NCBI GenBank assembly: GCA_022226955.1
Contig: CP092079.1
Location: 3,520,282-3,584,281, forward strand
DNA length: 64,000 nt
Source: Nitrospira sp.
GTDB lineage: Bacteria > Nitrospirota > Nitrospiria > Nitrospirales > Nitrospiraceae
Reading direction: 5' to 3'
Part shown: one piece after another, positions 1 through 9,877 of the stretch
Layout: every line of letters starts with the position of its first letter
How positions within the stretch are numbered: the first letter of the stretch is position 1
Translations under genes and position numbers: made by a program
Notes under the pieces: generated by a model
The model's database searches: none
What the model was told of the DNA's origin: nothing
Seen by the model: the letters and a program-made list of their open reading frames with translations, nothing else

Positions 1-127
1 GGACACTACAACCGTCCTACCCTACATGGAATTAGAACCATTGCTCAGTAATCCATCACTCCCTCCTGCAAATCAATAGCACTTTGTGACTCCTTAGCTC
101 CGTAGATAGGCCCTCTAAAGCAGGTGT

Positions 128-1807
128 TTAGGCCAGGAGCATGACTGTAACTAGAACGACCGTCAAAATAGTTGTGACCATCACCGTCATTGTCGAGGTG
201 AAGCCAGCTGTAGCAATTGAGATGTAAGCCGCAACCGCGATGGCCACCAGAACTAAGGTAAGAAATCGATAAAAATAGCGACGTAGGCGACGAGGCTTCG
301 AGCTAAGTGGCTTCGTTGCTTGCCACGACTCCCCCGTGAGTACGAACTCTGCAATCTCCACGTGATGTTTAGGATTGAGTGCGGATGAATGATCCCCATC
401 GTGAAACTGGTTGTTTATAACCTTGTAGGAGCCGAGTCGTGGGCTGCGGACTAACGGCCCAGAGAACCCACTGACTCCGGCTGTCCCAAGATCTCCGCGA
501 TAGAATACAGGGACAAGACTAAGCCACCAACACAGAGCTCCAACTGGCCAATCCCTACTCGCACAGTCATTCCGCACCTTTTCAAACTGAGATGAGATAT
601 CTTGCCAAGGGAAATTAGAGTTGCGAACACACCCTGCCAAGTAAATGTTTTTCCAGCACAGAAATGGATTCTTCTGCATCGCCCACGTTAATGCATACGT
701 ACCATTGCTATGCGCTATGGCAGAGAATATAGCTTCTGGATATCGGACTTTGTATTGAACGTATTGATCAAGGATCGCTCGACCACATCTCCTACGTGCC
801 ACTGGGAACAAAAATTGTAGTGCCGTAAAGTAGCCGTACGAAATCGAGACCACTTCAACAGAGGACCTGCCGTGGCTTGCCTTCTCAAGGATCGTCCGCG
901 CTAGATCTTCGTGCCACTCTGCAAAATCTCGTATTCCATGAACTAAAAAAACCAGGTGTTTTGGTGCATTAGCAGCAGTTGGGGGAAGCGGAGGTGCTGG
1001 CTGCCGAACAGCCTTTTGAAGTGCAGTCAGTAGTTCTGGCCGAATCTCAGCCACTCGCTTGGACCTGAGGAGAGCTATTTCGCTATGACCAAGACCACTC
1101 ATCTGGATAACATCAGATTTTCGTGAGTAGGTTATGTCCACGCTATCATGCGGTCCAACTAGTCCGTCTTGTGTTCCCCGAATTTGAATGGTGAGAGGCA
1201 GATCAAGTGGTGGCGTGCCTTGCGTGACCCATTCCATCCGTAAATTTGTGACCCAAACAGAACCTCGTAGGCCTGCTAATCCAAGGTGACCCGGGCGAAT
1301 TCTTCTAGGAAGCCATTGCCAGAAACCAAGAAATCCAGCAATATATTTGTACCCTCGCTTGTGCGGTTCAAATCCACGATTCGCCCCTGCCAAGAGGATT
1401 GCTCGATCAACGCGGTCCACCCATGGGACCTTACGCGCAGGTCTGGTATTCATGAGGAGGGCCTGTCGCAGGAGTAATGCTCCAAAACTATGTCCGACCA
1501 AGTAGATTGACTTTCCAGTTTTGTCTCCTTTAATTCTTTTGCCAATTTCCTCCTCAAGCTCACTGGAGATTTCCTCGGGATCTTCGCTCGACCAATAGGT
1601 TCCCACATAAGAAAATGTAAATAGTTCGCATTGGGGGAAAACATCTCTCAACAGACTCTCTATCGGTTCATAGTGCCGGGGATTTCTCCATAATGGGTGG
1701 AGACCTGGAACGAAAACGACAAGATCGTTTGGTTTTGGTCCGGAGGATATTGCGGCAGCAATCTGTTCGGACGACTGCTCCGTTGTTGTCGTACTCAGGT
1801 CATCCAT
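128..1807 (-). CDS. Tandem alpha/beta-hydrolase protein with C-terminal membrane anchor
   Basis: The 559-residue protein holds two alpha/beta-hydrolase-like halves. The first (about residues 28-265) has nucleophile elbow GHSFG with Ser107 and likely partners Asp214 and His241. The second (about 284-490) starts VFLVHG and has AHSNG with Ser367 and His473. Two hydrophobic helices (about 512-535 and 540-558) end the protein, so it is probably membrane-anchored. The ATG at 1807 is chosen because GGAG lies 8 bases upstream. An open extension to 2152 reads antisense-free into IS3 debris and is not protein-like. The gene is more AT-rich than the operons around it and is flanked by mobile-element relics, which suggests transfer. 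Substrate is unknown; lipase or esterase activity is inference from fold only. Confidence 0.75.
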   Translation of the reverse strand: MDDLSTTTTEQSSEQIAAAISSGPKPNDLVVFVPGLHPLWRNPRHYEPIESLLRDVFPQCELFTFSYVGTYWSSEDPEEISSELEEEIGKRIKGDKTGKSIYLVGHSFGALLLRQALLMNTRPARKVPWVDRVDRAILLAGANRGFEPHKRGYKYIAGFLGFWQWLPRRIRPGHLGLAGLRGSVWVTNLRMEWVTQGTPPLDLPLTIQIRGTQDGLVGPHDSVDITYSRKSDVIQMSGLGHSEIALLRSKRVAEIRPELLTALQKAVRQPAPPLPPTAANAPKHLVFLVHGIRDFAEWHEDLARTILEKASHGRSSVEVVSISYGYFTALQFLFPVARRRCGRAILDQYVQYKVRYPEAIFSAIAHSNGTYALTWAMQKNPFLCWKNIYLAGCVRNSNFPWQDISSQFEKVRNDCASRDWPVGALCWWLSLVPVFYRGDLGTAGVSGFSGPLVRSPRLGSYKVINNQFHDGDHSSALNPKHHVEIAEFVLTGESWQATKPLSSKPRRLRRYFYRFLTLVLVAIAVAAYISIATAGFTSTMTVMVTTILTVVLVTVMLLA

Positions 1808-1911
1808 AGCTGGTTCTCCGTCACCTCGGAATGTGATCAAAAGAAAGCTCTTCCCTTCTAACTTGCTGCTTCTGCCATTTAAGCCGTGGTAGCGGTAAAA
1901 GCATGGAGTAT

Positions 1912-2037
1912 TCAGGCAGACACATTGCAGTTGCCCTTGCGACTCATGCTGGCAATGACGCCGCGACGCGCTAACAGCGTCTGATGCAGACTCACTCAAT
2001 ACTGATTGCCTTGATCGCTGTGATGAACGCGATTCCT
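1912..2037 (-). mobile_element. IS3-family transposase relic, DDE core fragment
   Basis: Minus-strand translation gives VHHSDQGNQY, then after a stop codon SLHQTLLARRGVIASMSRKGNC. This is the conserved IS3 orfB block normally written HSDRGSQY...SMSRKGNC around the second catalytic Asp. A stop follows Tyr and another follows shortly after, so it is dead. It lies downstream of a C-terminal transposase fragment, which is the reverse of the normal order, so the two come from different copies or from a rearrangement. Confidence 0.7.
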
Positions 2038-2081
2038 CCCAATGTTGAGTAATAGCCACGTTTGAAGTCCGAGGGCAACTG

Positions 2082-2230
2082 TAGCTGATTTGCTGGCCAA
2101 TTGCTGCGCAGAAGCGGCGGGCGTCAGCCCACCCAGCGCTTTCTTCGGCCATTCCTCGTTGTACTCACGTCGCCACGCTTCAATGATGACTTAGGCGTGT
2201 GTGAGATTCAGAAGCCAATGCTCGTGGCAC
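2082..2230 (-). mobile_element. IS3-family transposase relic, C-terminal fragment
   Basis: Minus-strand translation reads EHWLLNLTHA, a stop, then VIIEAWRREYNEEWPKKALGG and LTPAA. This is the typical C-terminus of IS3/IS407-type orfB (EAWR.DYN..RPH.ALGGLTP). The in-frame stop and missing upstream part make it a relic. It abuts an antitoxin-like fragment at 2230 and precedes a DDE fragment. Confidence 0.75.
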
Positions 2231-2379
2231 TATGGGGTCAGCATGAGTATTGACTTACTCGCAACTTCTTTGCGAATCGACCGGAAGACATTCCGCAGTT
2301 CAGAATCTCTGGAGGGCGGCACAAGGCGCACAATGGGTTTCCCGCGCCGGTAGATTTCAAACGACGGCTCTCTTTTTCA
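2230..2379 (-). pseudogene. Phd/YefM-type antitoxin fragment
   Basis: The minus-strand reading REPSFEIYRRGKPIVRLVPP resembles the middle of prevent-host-death (Phd/YefM) antitoxins, where a strand ending in FEI.RRGK is followed by VA.LVP. No start codon or N-terminal DNA-binding half is found. The frame ends at TAG (2230-2232) inside a 26-base sequence that recurs at 38056. No toxin gene is next to it. It looks like a broken antitoxin caught between insertion debris; the short match keeps confidence moderate. Confidence 0.45.
2232..2257 (-). repeat. Dispersed repeat copy 1 (near-identical to 38056-38082)
   Basis: Read on the minus strand this is TAAGTCAATACTCATG followed by CTGACCCCAT. The plus strand at 38056-38082 has the same 16 bases, then TCTGGCCCCAT, differing by one inserted and one substituted base. 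Both copies sit beside degraded mobile elements and toxin-antitoxin genes, consistent with a mobile-element flank. Confidence 0.6.
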
Positions 2380-2473
2380 TGTTAACTAATTTAATCACCC
2401 AGCCCAGGCATGCAAGAGACTTCCTCCCCACGCTTTCTGAACGCAAGAACGGACGATGTCAGGACGGGCGTAT

Positions 2474-4192
2474 TTATGTGAGATCGACGAGCTGGGAAAT
2501 ATTTACGTCGAACGAGACGACTGGCACGGTGATTTGCCAGCGTTCGAGAACTTCAGGATGGACTTCTCCGATGACACCGATGGATTTGCCTGCCACGACG
2601 ATGCTTCCCGCGCGGCCTTCGAGAAATGATGGATGCTGGACTGGCTCCAGGCTATAGTCTTTCCCCAAGTGATAGAACAACACATCGAGGCAGGAGTGAA
2701 TTTCTGAAAAATGCGCGGTCGCATGGGCAATGACGACGCCTAAGATCGTTTCCGTCCGCGAGCCTAGCTCGTGCGTGGCATCGGGGATTGCAACATCGCC
2801 GGCTTCAAATAAACGGTGCGGATAGAAGGCTCGGTTCGAGGCCGCTTCAACTCGCAGCAGCGATGGCAGCATCCACTGACGCAGGCAGGAGAACGTCAAG
2901 GTCATGGCATTGTCTACCTCGACCATCCGCCCCCATTCGGTATCGGCCAGGCGCATCTGATCGCGATAGCTCTCCGGCGAGCCCATAATGTTGGAAATGA
3001 TTTCCTGGAACCCCAGACCGACCATCAATTCGCGCGCTCGATCGGATGTCTGTTCGCTGCGCGAGAGCCCTCCGACCGTGAATTGTGCCGGCATCACCGG
3101 GGCGAATTCACTGTAGCCGCGGCTGATCGCGACATCTTCGACAATATCCATCGCATGCATGAGATCCTGCCGGTACGGTGGCAGCTTCGCCTTGACGGCG
3201 CCCTTTCCGACCGACACCTCGTAGCCATAGACTTCCAGCGCCTGCTTGACGACCTTCACGCCGAGTTCCTGGCCAAGCGCTTGCTCAATGGTCTTCAGTT
3301 GAACCGTCTTGGCATTCTTAAGATCCTGAGGTGTGACCACTCGTTTGCCCAATGATGTCGTTTTCGGATACTGCACTTCGACCGGCTCGATCATGGCCCC
3401 GCGATCGGCCAGGTTGGCCGCGAAAATATTCACCGTCAGCACGACCATCAATTGATCGGTCCCCGTTACTTCGACAAACAATTCGTCATCCCCGACGCGC
3501 ACTTCTCCCACTTCGCGGCTGTTGATGATGGGCGGAAACGACAGCGGCTGGTTCTTCGCATCGCGGAGAATCGGCAGACGGCTCTGCCCGGCTAAGATAT
3601 GTCCATGCTCCAATCCCTTCGGATGGACCATGAGAATTTCCGCCAGCGTCATCACCGTCTCCATGCCCAGCGGTGTGAACTTCGCTTGATCCGGTTTCAC
3701 CAGTTCATAGGTGACAGGAAACTGAATCTTGGAGAGTCGATAGATCCCGATGGACACTGTCTTTCGTTTGTGCCCAAAGATATCCGCCAGCTTCTCTTGC
3801 GTCTGAATGAGCTGGGCTAACCCTTCTTCTGTGACTCGATAGCCCCTGGCCGTACAGGCCGCGATATACGGGCGCACCTGTTCAAGTCCTGGCGCGACGA
3901 TCAGCGCCTGCCCCTTCTTTGGCTTTTTCGAAAAGAAAGGATAGGCCTTGAGCTTTCCCTGTTGCTTGATGCGGATTTGTCTGGCAATCCCCTCACAACA
4001 CCAGAGATCGGGCCGATTGCTGTCTTGCAGCTCAATGCGCAACTCTCCGGTTTCCTGGTTGTGCCCCTTGAGTTCACCCTTCACCAGCATGAGCCAGTCT
4101 TCCAATTGTTGAATTGAGACCGGACGTTTGGCACGACTGTCGAGAGCCAGCAACGATTCGAGGTCGTCTTTGAAAATAGAGATCGTAGGCAT
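2474..4192 (-). CDS. pheT: Phenylalanine--tRNA ligase beta subunit, archaeal-type
   Basis: PheT pairs with PheS to form the alpha2-beta2 phenylalanyl-tRNA synthetase. At 572 residues it matches the short archaeal/eukaryotic-like beta subunit rather than the roughly 800-residue bacterial form: it starts directly with the B1-like segment (MPTISIFKDDLESLL) and lacks the EMAP/tRNA-bind and C-terminal anticodon-binding domains. The B3/B4 and B5 regions and a catalytic-like C-terminal domain (SRSEQTSDRARELMVGLGFQE) follow. It starts 8 bases after the pheS stop and is the last gene of the fmt-rsmB-rpe-pheS-pheT operon. Confidence 0.95.
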   Translation of the reverse strand: MPTISIFKDDLESLLALDSRAKRPVSIQQLEDWLMLVKGELKGHNQETGELRIELQDSNRPDLWCCEGIARQIRIKQQGKLKAYPFFSKKPKKGQALIVAPGLEQVRPYIAACTARGYRVTEEGLAQLIQTQEKLADIFGHKRKTVSIGIYRLSKIQFPVTYELVKPDQAKFTPLGMETVMTLAEILMVHPKGLEHGHILAGQSRLPILRDAKNQPLSFPPIINSREVGEVRVGDDELFVEVTGTDQLMVVLTVNIFAANLADRGAMIEPVEVQYPKTTSLGKRVVTPQDLKNAKTVQLKTIEQALGQELGVKVVKQALEVYGYEVSVGKGAVKAKLPPYRQDLMHAMDIVEDVAISRGYSEFAPVMPAQFTVGGLSRSEQTSDRARELMVGLGFQEIISNIMGSPESYRDQMRLADTEWGRMVEVDNAMTLTFSCLRQWMLPSLLRVEAASNRAFYPHRLFEAGDVAIPDATHELGSRTETILGVVIAHATAHFSEIHSCLDVLFYHLGKDYSLEPVQHPSFLEGRAGSIVVAGKSIGVIGEVHPEVLERWQITVPVVSFDVNISQLVDLT

Positions 4193-4200
4193 GGCGCGTT

Positions 4201-5766
4201 CTAGAAAATACCCCTGGTCGTGCGGATCAAATCGAGATTGTCCGTAAATAGTTCGCGAATGTCGTGAATGCCCAGCGCCACCATGGCCATGCGATCCAAG
4301 CCAAGCCCCCAGGCAATAACCGGCACGGTGACGCCCAGCGGCAAGGTGACTTCGGCGCGGAACAATCCGGCTCCGCCAAGTTCCATCCAGCCCAGGCGAG
4401 GATGCCGCACATGCATTTCGACCGACGGTTCGGTAAAGGGGAAGTAGGCCGGCAGAAATTTCACTTCTTTCGCCTGGGCCACTTCGCGCGCAAAAAGATT
4501 CAGCAAGCCGAGCAATGTCCGGAAGTGAATGTCTTCGCCCAGCACAATGCCCTCGACCTGAAAAAAGTCGGTGGCATGGGTGGCATCGACCTGATCGTAG
4601 CGGAAGCAGCGGGCGATCGAGAAATATTTCCCCGGCACGGCCGGCACCGACGCGAGCGTTCTTGCCGAAACGGCTGTGCCCTGACTGCGTAACACCAGCC
4701 GCTTCGCGCGCTCAGCATTGAACGCATACTTCCACCCAGTAGAGCCGGTCTTGCCGCCGTCCTGATGCGCCTGTATCACGCGCGAGAGAAACGGCTCCGC
4801 GATCTTGGCGGCATGCGTGGGATGCTTCACAAAGTAGACGTCGTGCACGTCGCGCGCCGGATGGAACTGCGGCATGAAGAGCGCGTCCATGTTCCAAAAT
4901 TCCGTTTCGACCAGCGAGCCTCGCATTTCCTGGAAACCCATGCTCACCAGCTTCGTCTTCACCGTATCGAGAAACTCGCGATAGGGATGCTTCTTGCCGG
5001 TCCCAATGCGAGGCGCGCGCAGGCTGATGGTGTACTTGCGGAAGCGCTTGTTCCGCCAACTGCCGTCTTTCAAGAGTTCGGGAGTCAGCTGCGAGACTTC
5101 CTCCGCCACCCCTTCCTTGGCAAGGTACGCGGCCGCTTCTGCACCGGAAGGAGAAAGCGTGAAGGATCGAGTGACTCGATCATCCACACGGAATGGCTCC
5201 TTGGCGTTCCCGCGTTTGACGGCATAGCCTTCGATCACCTGGCGATGCGACTCGGGGAAACTCTTCAATTCTCGCGGGGCCTCGCTGACCTGTTGCAGCA
5301 AAATCCGAATGGCCGTACCTGCCGAACTGGGACGACCAGTCGATTCGATGTAGCCGCCCTGGACGATCAGCAACACCCCTTCTTTTTTCAATCGTCCGAC
5401 CGCTTTGCTGACATCGGACGGATCCAATCCATCCTGCGCCTGTAAGTCTGAAATCGTGAGCTGCTTGCCCGTGCCGGCCACTTCGCGCACGGCTGAAAAG
5501 ACGCGCTCAATCGGCGATGCGCCACTGACATACTGTTCGCCCACCTTCGTCAAGGACACGATCGGCGTCACGGCCTCGGCATGGACAACGAGCAGAGACT
5601 TCGCGAGGAGCCACTCGATCGCCATGCTCAGCTGCGACGGCTCTAATTCAGCGGCGGCGGCCAACGGCTCCGTCTCCAGCACCGTGCCGGCTGGACGGGA
5701 CCCGAAGGCCATGAGGACTTTGATTTCGAGAGGGTGCAGGCTGTCGATGAGTGCGGAGGTTTCCAC
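4201..5766 (-). CDS. pheS: Phenylalanine--tRNA ligase alpha subunit, archaeal-type
   Basis: This is the catalytic class II aminoacyl-tRNA synthetase subunit, which charges tRNA-Phe. The 521-residue form carries N-terminal winged-helix modules (about residues 1-200), as in archaeal PheS, where bacterial PheS has a coiled coil. Class II signatures are visible: FQEMRGSLVETEFWNMDALF (motif 1 to 2), the FRYDQVDATHATDFFQVEG block and the GLGLDRMAM motif 3. The GTG at 5766 is chosen because it leaves 10 bases after the rpe stop and starts just before conserved SALIDSLHPLE; upstream reading merely overlaps rpe antisense-free. Confidence 0.95.
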   Translation of the reverse strand: METSALIDSLHPLEIKVLMAFGSRPAGTVLETEPLAAAAELEPSQLSMAIEWLLAKSLLVVHAEAVTPIVSLTKVGEQYVSGASPIERVFSAVREVAGTGKQLTISDLQAQDGLDPSDVSKAVGRLKKEGVLLIVQGGYIESTGRPSSAGTAIRILLQQVSEAPRELKSFPESHRQVIEGYAVKRGNAKEPFRVDDRVTRSFTLSPSGAEAAAYLAKEGVAEEVSQLTPELLKDGSWRNKRFRKYTISLRAPRIGTGKKHPYREFLDTVKTKLVSMGFQEMRGSLVETEFWNMDALFMPQFHPARDVHDVYFVKHPTHAAKIAEPFLSRVIQAHQDGGKTGSTGWKYAFNAERAKRLVLRSQGTAVSARTLASVPAVPGKYFSIARCFRYDQVDATHATDFFQVEGIVLGEDIHFRTLLGLLNLFAREVAQAKEVKFLPAYFPFTEPSVEMHVRHPRLGWMELGGAGLFRAEVTLPLGVTVPVIAWGLGLDRMAMVALGIHDIRELFTDNLDLIRTTRGIF

Positions 5767-5776
5767 TCTGAATGGC

Positions 5777-6478
5777 CTATCGATGGGATGCGGCGTGAGA
5801 GGTGGCGGTTGCGGCCGGCTGTCCCGCGGTCCGCAACGCGGCAATAGTCCCGGCATAGTCCCGGCTGGAGAACACCGCGGACCCGGCGACCAGCACATTG
5901 GCGCCGGCTGCGAGAATCTGCGCCGCATTATCGACTTTCACCCCGCCGTCGACTTCGAGCAACGCCCGGCTCTGGGCTCGATCAAGCATTTCGCGCATGC
6001 CGGCAATCTTCTTCAACACAGATGGAATAAATTTCTGTCCGCCGAATCCGGGATTCACGGACATGATCAGCACGAGATCGACGTCGCCGAGAATCTCCTG
6101 CAACAGACTGATCGGCGTGGCGGGATTGATCGTCACCCCCGCCTTGGCCCCATGTTCCTTGATCGATTGAATCGTGCGATGGAGATGCGGGCAGGCTTCG
6201 ACATGCACCGTGATGTAACCGGCCCCGGCCGCCGCATACTCAGGAATGAAGGCATCCGCGTTCGTGATCATCAGATGCACGTCGAGCGGAATCTTCGCCA
6301 CTTTCTTGATCGATTCGATGACCGGCGGACCGATCGTCAGATTCGGCACAAAATGGCCATCCATCACATCGACATGAAGCAGATCCGCACCGGCCCGTTC
6401 GACCGCCGCGATCTCATCGGCCAGGCGCGCAAAATCAGCGGCAAGAATTGAAGGGGCGATCAATACGGGACTGTTCAT
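5777..6478 (-). CDS. rpe: Ribulose-phosphate 3-epimerase
   Basis: It interconverts ribulose-5-phosphate and xylulose-5-phosphate in the pentose phosphate pathway. The 233-residue TIM barrel shows the family hallmarks: APSILAADF at the start, LHVDVMDGHFVPNLTIGPP with metal-binding His and Asp, HLMI, VNPGFGGQKFIP for phosphate binding, and EVDGGV near the C-terminus. Its ATG overlaps the rsmB stop as ATGA, so translation is probably coupled. A pentose-phosphate gene between an rRNA methylase and pheST suggests a general growth operon. Confidence 0.95.
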   Translation of the reverse strand: MNSPVLIAPSILAADFARLADEIAAVERAGADLLHVDVMDGHFVPNLTIGPPVIESIKKVAKIPLDVHLMITNADAFIPEYAAAGAGYITVHVEACPHLHRTIQSIKEHGAKAGVTINPATPISLLQEILGDVDLVLIMSVNPGFGGQKFIPSVLKKIAGMREMLDRAQSRALLEVDGGVKVDNAAQILAAGANVLVAGSAVFSSRDYAGTIAALRTAGQPAATATSHAASHR

Positions 6479-7902
6479 GAAGACTCTTTGGTTTTTCGCA
6501 ACCGGACGGCGTAAAACCCGTCCATTCCGAACGTATTTCCCATCGTGGAAAGCGCGCCCTGCGCCGTGACAAAAGGAAGGGCGGCAGCGGGAAGCCACGG
6601 CACAACAGACTCGCGCACCCACTCTGCATGATCCTGACAGAACCGGGCAATCACCACTTCGGTTTCTTCCGGCTCAGTCGAGCAGGTACTATAGACCAGC
6701 ACCCCGTCGGGCCGCAAGGCAGTGGCCGCCCGTTCAAGGATCTCCGACTGCAAGGTTTGGTGCCGGGCAAACATTCCAATATCTTTCTTCCCTTTCGCGT
6801 CAGGATGACGGCGCAACACCCCGATGCCGCTGCAAGGCGCATCGACCAGCACGCGATCGAATAACTCCGCCAACGCAGAAGCCCCCCCTCCTTCCCGAGA
6901 AGAAACGGTCGCGCCAAGTTGGCGCGCATCACCCACGAGAGGAGTAATCGTCGTCACGCCAAGCCGCTGGCAATTTTCCTTCAATATCTGCACCCGCGCG
7001 GCATGCCGATCCATCGCCACAATCTGACCGCGAGCCGACATCAAGTCGGCCAGATGCGTCGCTTTTCCACCGGGCGCCGCACAGACATCGAGAATGCGCT
7101 CGCCAGGCTGAGGATCTAATGCGAGCGGAATGAGCTGGGCGGCTTCATCTTCGACATAGAACCATCCGTCCTGAAATCCAGGGATCGAGGCCACCGCCCG
7201 CCCCTCTTCCAGCACCACTCCAACAGAACTGATGGCGGTCGGACGGGCAGCAATTCCCGCCTCTGTGAGTTGTTCGAGAAAGGCTTCACGGGTCACGCGC
7301 TGGCGGTTCACACGCAGGGTCACAGCGGGAATGGTACTCACCGTCACACAAGCGGCTTCCGCCTTCACCAGCCCCATCTGCTCGACCCAGCGCGCACAGA
7401 GCCATTGCGGCACCGCGTATCGAATCGACAGCGCCAAGGCCGGATCCGGCTGGAGATCGGGGAACGGCCGCTCTGGCAACCGCGTCACCGTCCGCAGCAC
7501 TGCATTCACCAGACCGCTCCAATCATGCCCCAGCTGCGCCTTGTTGGCCTTCGCGAGATTCACCGATTCGTTCACCGCCGCAGAGACCGGCACGCGATCC
7601 ATATACGTCAGTTGATAAATGCCCATGCGCAGGAGCATCTGCACCATCAGCGGAAGGCGAGACAAGGGTTTCTTCAGTGCCGGCTCCAGCCGCCAGCCGA
7701 GGGTCTCCTGCCGCCGCAAAACCCCGTAGGCCAGCTCCATGGCAAACGCCCGATCGCGCCCATCCATCGCCTGGCGCTCCCACACTCGATGGCAGACCTC
7801 ATCGAGTGGATCGCCGGACTTTTGCTGCGTCAATAAGGCAGCCAGCGCGCAGGCTCTGGCAGAAGAAGAGGGAGGCGGCAATGAGACAGGAGGAGAAGAC
7901 AT
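6475..7902 (-). CDS. rsmB: 16S rRNA (cytosine(967)-C(5))-methyltransferase
   Basis: RsmB uses SAM to methylate C967 of 16S rRNA. The 475-residue protein has an N-terminal NusB-like RNA-binding domain (about residues 20-160, with the DRAFAMELAYGVLRR core) and a C-terminal Rossmann methyltransferase. Visible motifs are DVCAAPGGKATHLA for SAM binding, VLVDAPCSGIGVLRRHPD with the PC cysteine, and VYSTCSTEPEE with the TC catalytic cysteine. The ATG at 7902 lies 11 bases after the fmt stop; no strong Shine-Dalgarno precedes it. Confidence 0.93.
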   Translation of the reverse strand: MSSPPVSLPPPSSSARACALAALLTQQKSGDPLDEVCHRVWERQAMDGRDRAFAMELAYGVLRRQETLGWRLEPALKKPLSRLPLMVQMLLRMGIYQLTYMDRVPVSAAVNESVNLAKANKAQLGHDWSGLVNAVLRTVTRLPERPFPDLQPDPALALSIRYAVPQWLCARWVEQMGLVKAEAACVTVSTIPAVTLRVNRQRVTREAFLEQLTEAGIAARPTAISSVGVVLEEGRAVASIPGFQDGWFYVEDEAAQLIPLALDPQPGERILDVCAAPGGKATHLADLMSARGQIVAMDRHAARVQILKENCQRLGVTTITPLVGDARQLGATVSSREGGGASALAELFDRVLVDAPCSGIGVLRRHPDAKGKKDIGMFARHQTLQSEILERAATALRPDGVLVYSTCSTEPEETEVVIARFCQDHAEWVRESVVPWLPAAALPFVTAQGALSTMGNTFGMDGFYAVRLRKTKESS

Positions 7903-7913
7903 GGCGTGGCCGA

Positions 7914-8873
7914 TTACGCCGGTTGTTCTGACGGGGGCGGCGCGGCATCGAAACGTTGGCCTGCGCTCACGCGATGTCCCGCCAGATACTGTGCCACAGT
8001 CAACCATTTACTATTGGCCGGTTGAATTTCCTTCAGCATGAGCCATCCGTCTCCGGTCGCGACGTGGATGGATTGCTTTGTCACATCGGCAATGGTGCCA
8101 GGCGCGACATCGGTCTTCGCCGGGCTTGAGATCGCACTCCACACCATCCATCGCTCACCGCCGAAATAGGCATAGGCACCGGGCCAGGGAGAAAGACCTC
8201 GGACACGATTGGCAATACTACTCGCACTCGCCGTCCAGTTAATCGCCCCATCTTCTTTCTTCAACGGCGGGGCCGATGTGGCCAGGGCATGATTCTGAGG
8301 CTGCGGCGTGATCGCGCCGGACTTGAGTCGCGCGATGGTCTCGGCCAGCAAGCGTCCGCCAAGTGCGGCCAGACGAGGCGCCAGCGTTCCTGCGGTATCT
8401 TCGGAGGAAATCGGCAGCGATTCCTGCAACAGCATCGCCCCTGTATCCATGCCTTCATCCATCAACATGGTGGTAATGCCGGTCTCGGTTTCCCCGTTGA
8501 TGATGGCCCATTGCACGGGAGCGGCGCCACGATATTTCGGCAGTAGCGAGCCATGCACGTTCACACAGCCCATCGGCGGCAATGTGAGAATGGGGGCATG
8601 AAGAATTCGCCCGTAGGCCGTCACGGCAATCAGGTCGGGCTTCCAATCTGCAAGTGCCTTGAGAAATTCGGGGACTCTGATTTTGACGGGCTGCAAAAAA
8701 GGAATACCCGCTCGCTGCGCGATCAGTTTGACCGGAGGGGGAGCCAAGAGTTGCCCCCGCCCTTTGGGACGGTCCGGCTGGGTAACAATGCCCACGACCT
8801 GGTCGTCAGACTGCAGTAGGGCTTCCAGCGATGGAACGGCGAATTCCGGAGTGCCCATAAATACAATGCGCAT
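7914..8873 (-). CDS. fmt: Methionyl-tRNA formyltransferase
   Basis: It transfers a formyl group from 10-formyl-THF to Met-tRNA-fMet for initiation. The 319 residues match the family length. Visible features are the start MRIVFMGTPEFAVPSLEAL, the catalytic block VNVHGSLLPKYRGAAPVQWAI (Asn, His) with downstream Asp in GMDTGAM, and a C-terminal OB-like domain (RGLSPWPGAYAY). The ATG at 8873 fits the conserved N-terminus. It is the first gene of the operon and is divergent from the initiator tRNA gene 88 bases away. Confidence 0.95.
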   Translation of the reverse strand: MRIVFMGTPEFAVPSLEALLQSDDQVVGIVTQPDRPKGRGQLLAPPPVKLIAQRAGIPFLQPVKIRVPEFLKALADWKPDLIAVTAYGRILHAPILTLPPMGCVNVHGSLLPKYRGAAPVQWAIINGETETGITTMLMDEGMDTGAMLLQESLPISSEDTAGTLAPRLAALGGRLLAETIARLKSGAITPQPQNHALATSAPPLKKEDGAINWTASASSIANRVRGLSPWPGAYAYFGGERWMVWSAISSPAKTDVAPGTIADVTKQSIHVATGDGWLMLKEIQPANSKWLTVAQYLAGHRVSAGQRFDAAPPPSEQPA

Positions 8874-8960
8874 GCGTATGGCTTTAACATCGCATGACGG
8901 TGAATGCAACGGGGCCTGAGCCAGCTTGACTTGCCGTTCAACGCTTTGTTAGTCTCCGCC

Positions 8961-9877
<917 letters not shown>

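Noticed and set aside
101-116. 16-base identity CGTAGATAGGCCCTCT between 101-116 and 23282-23297
   Set aside because: One 16-base match is expected about once by chance in a window of this size, and the flanks differ.
2520-2540. Sigma-54-like string CTGGCACGGTGATTTGC
   Set aside because: The spacing between GG and GC is one base too long and it lies inside pheT on the antisense strand.
5405-6451. 348-codon open frame on the plus strand, antisense to pheS and rpe
   Set aside because: Shadow of GC-rich coding sequence on the other strand; no family motif or ribosome-binding site.
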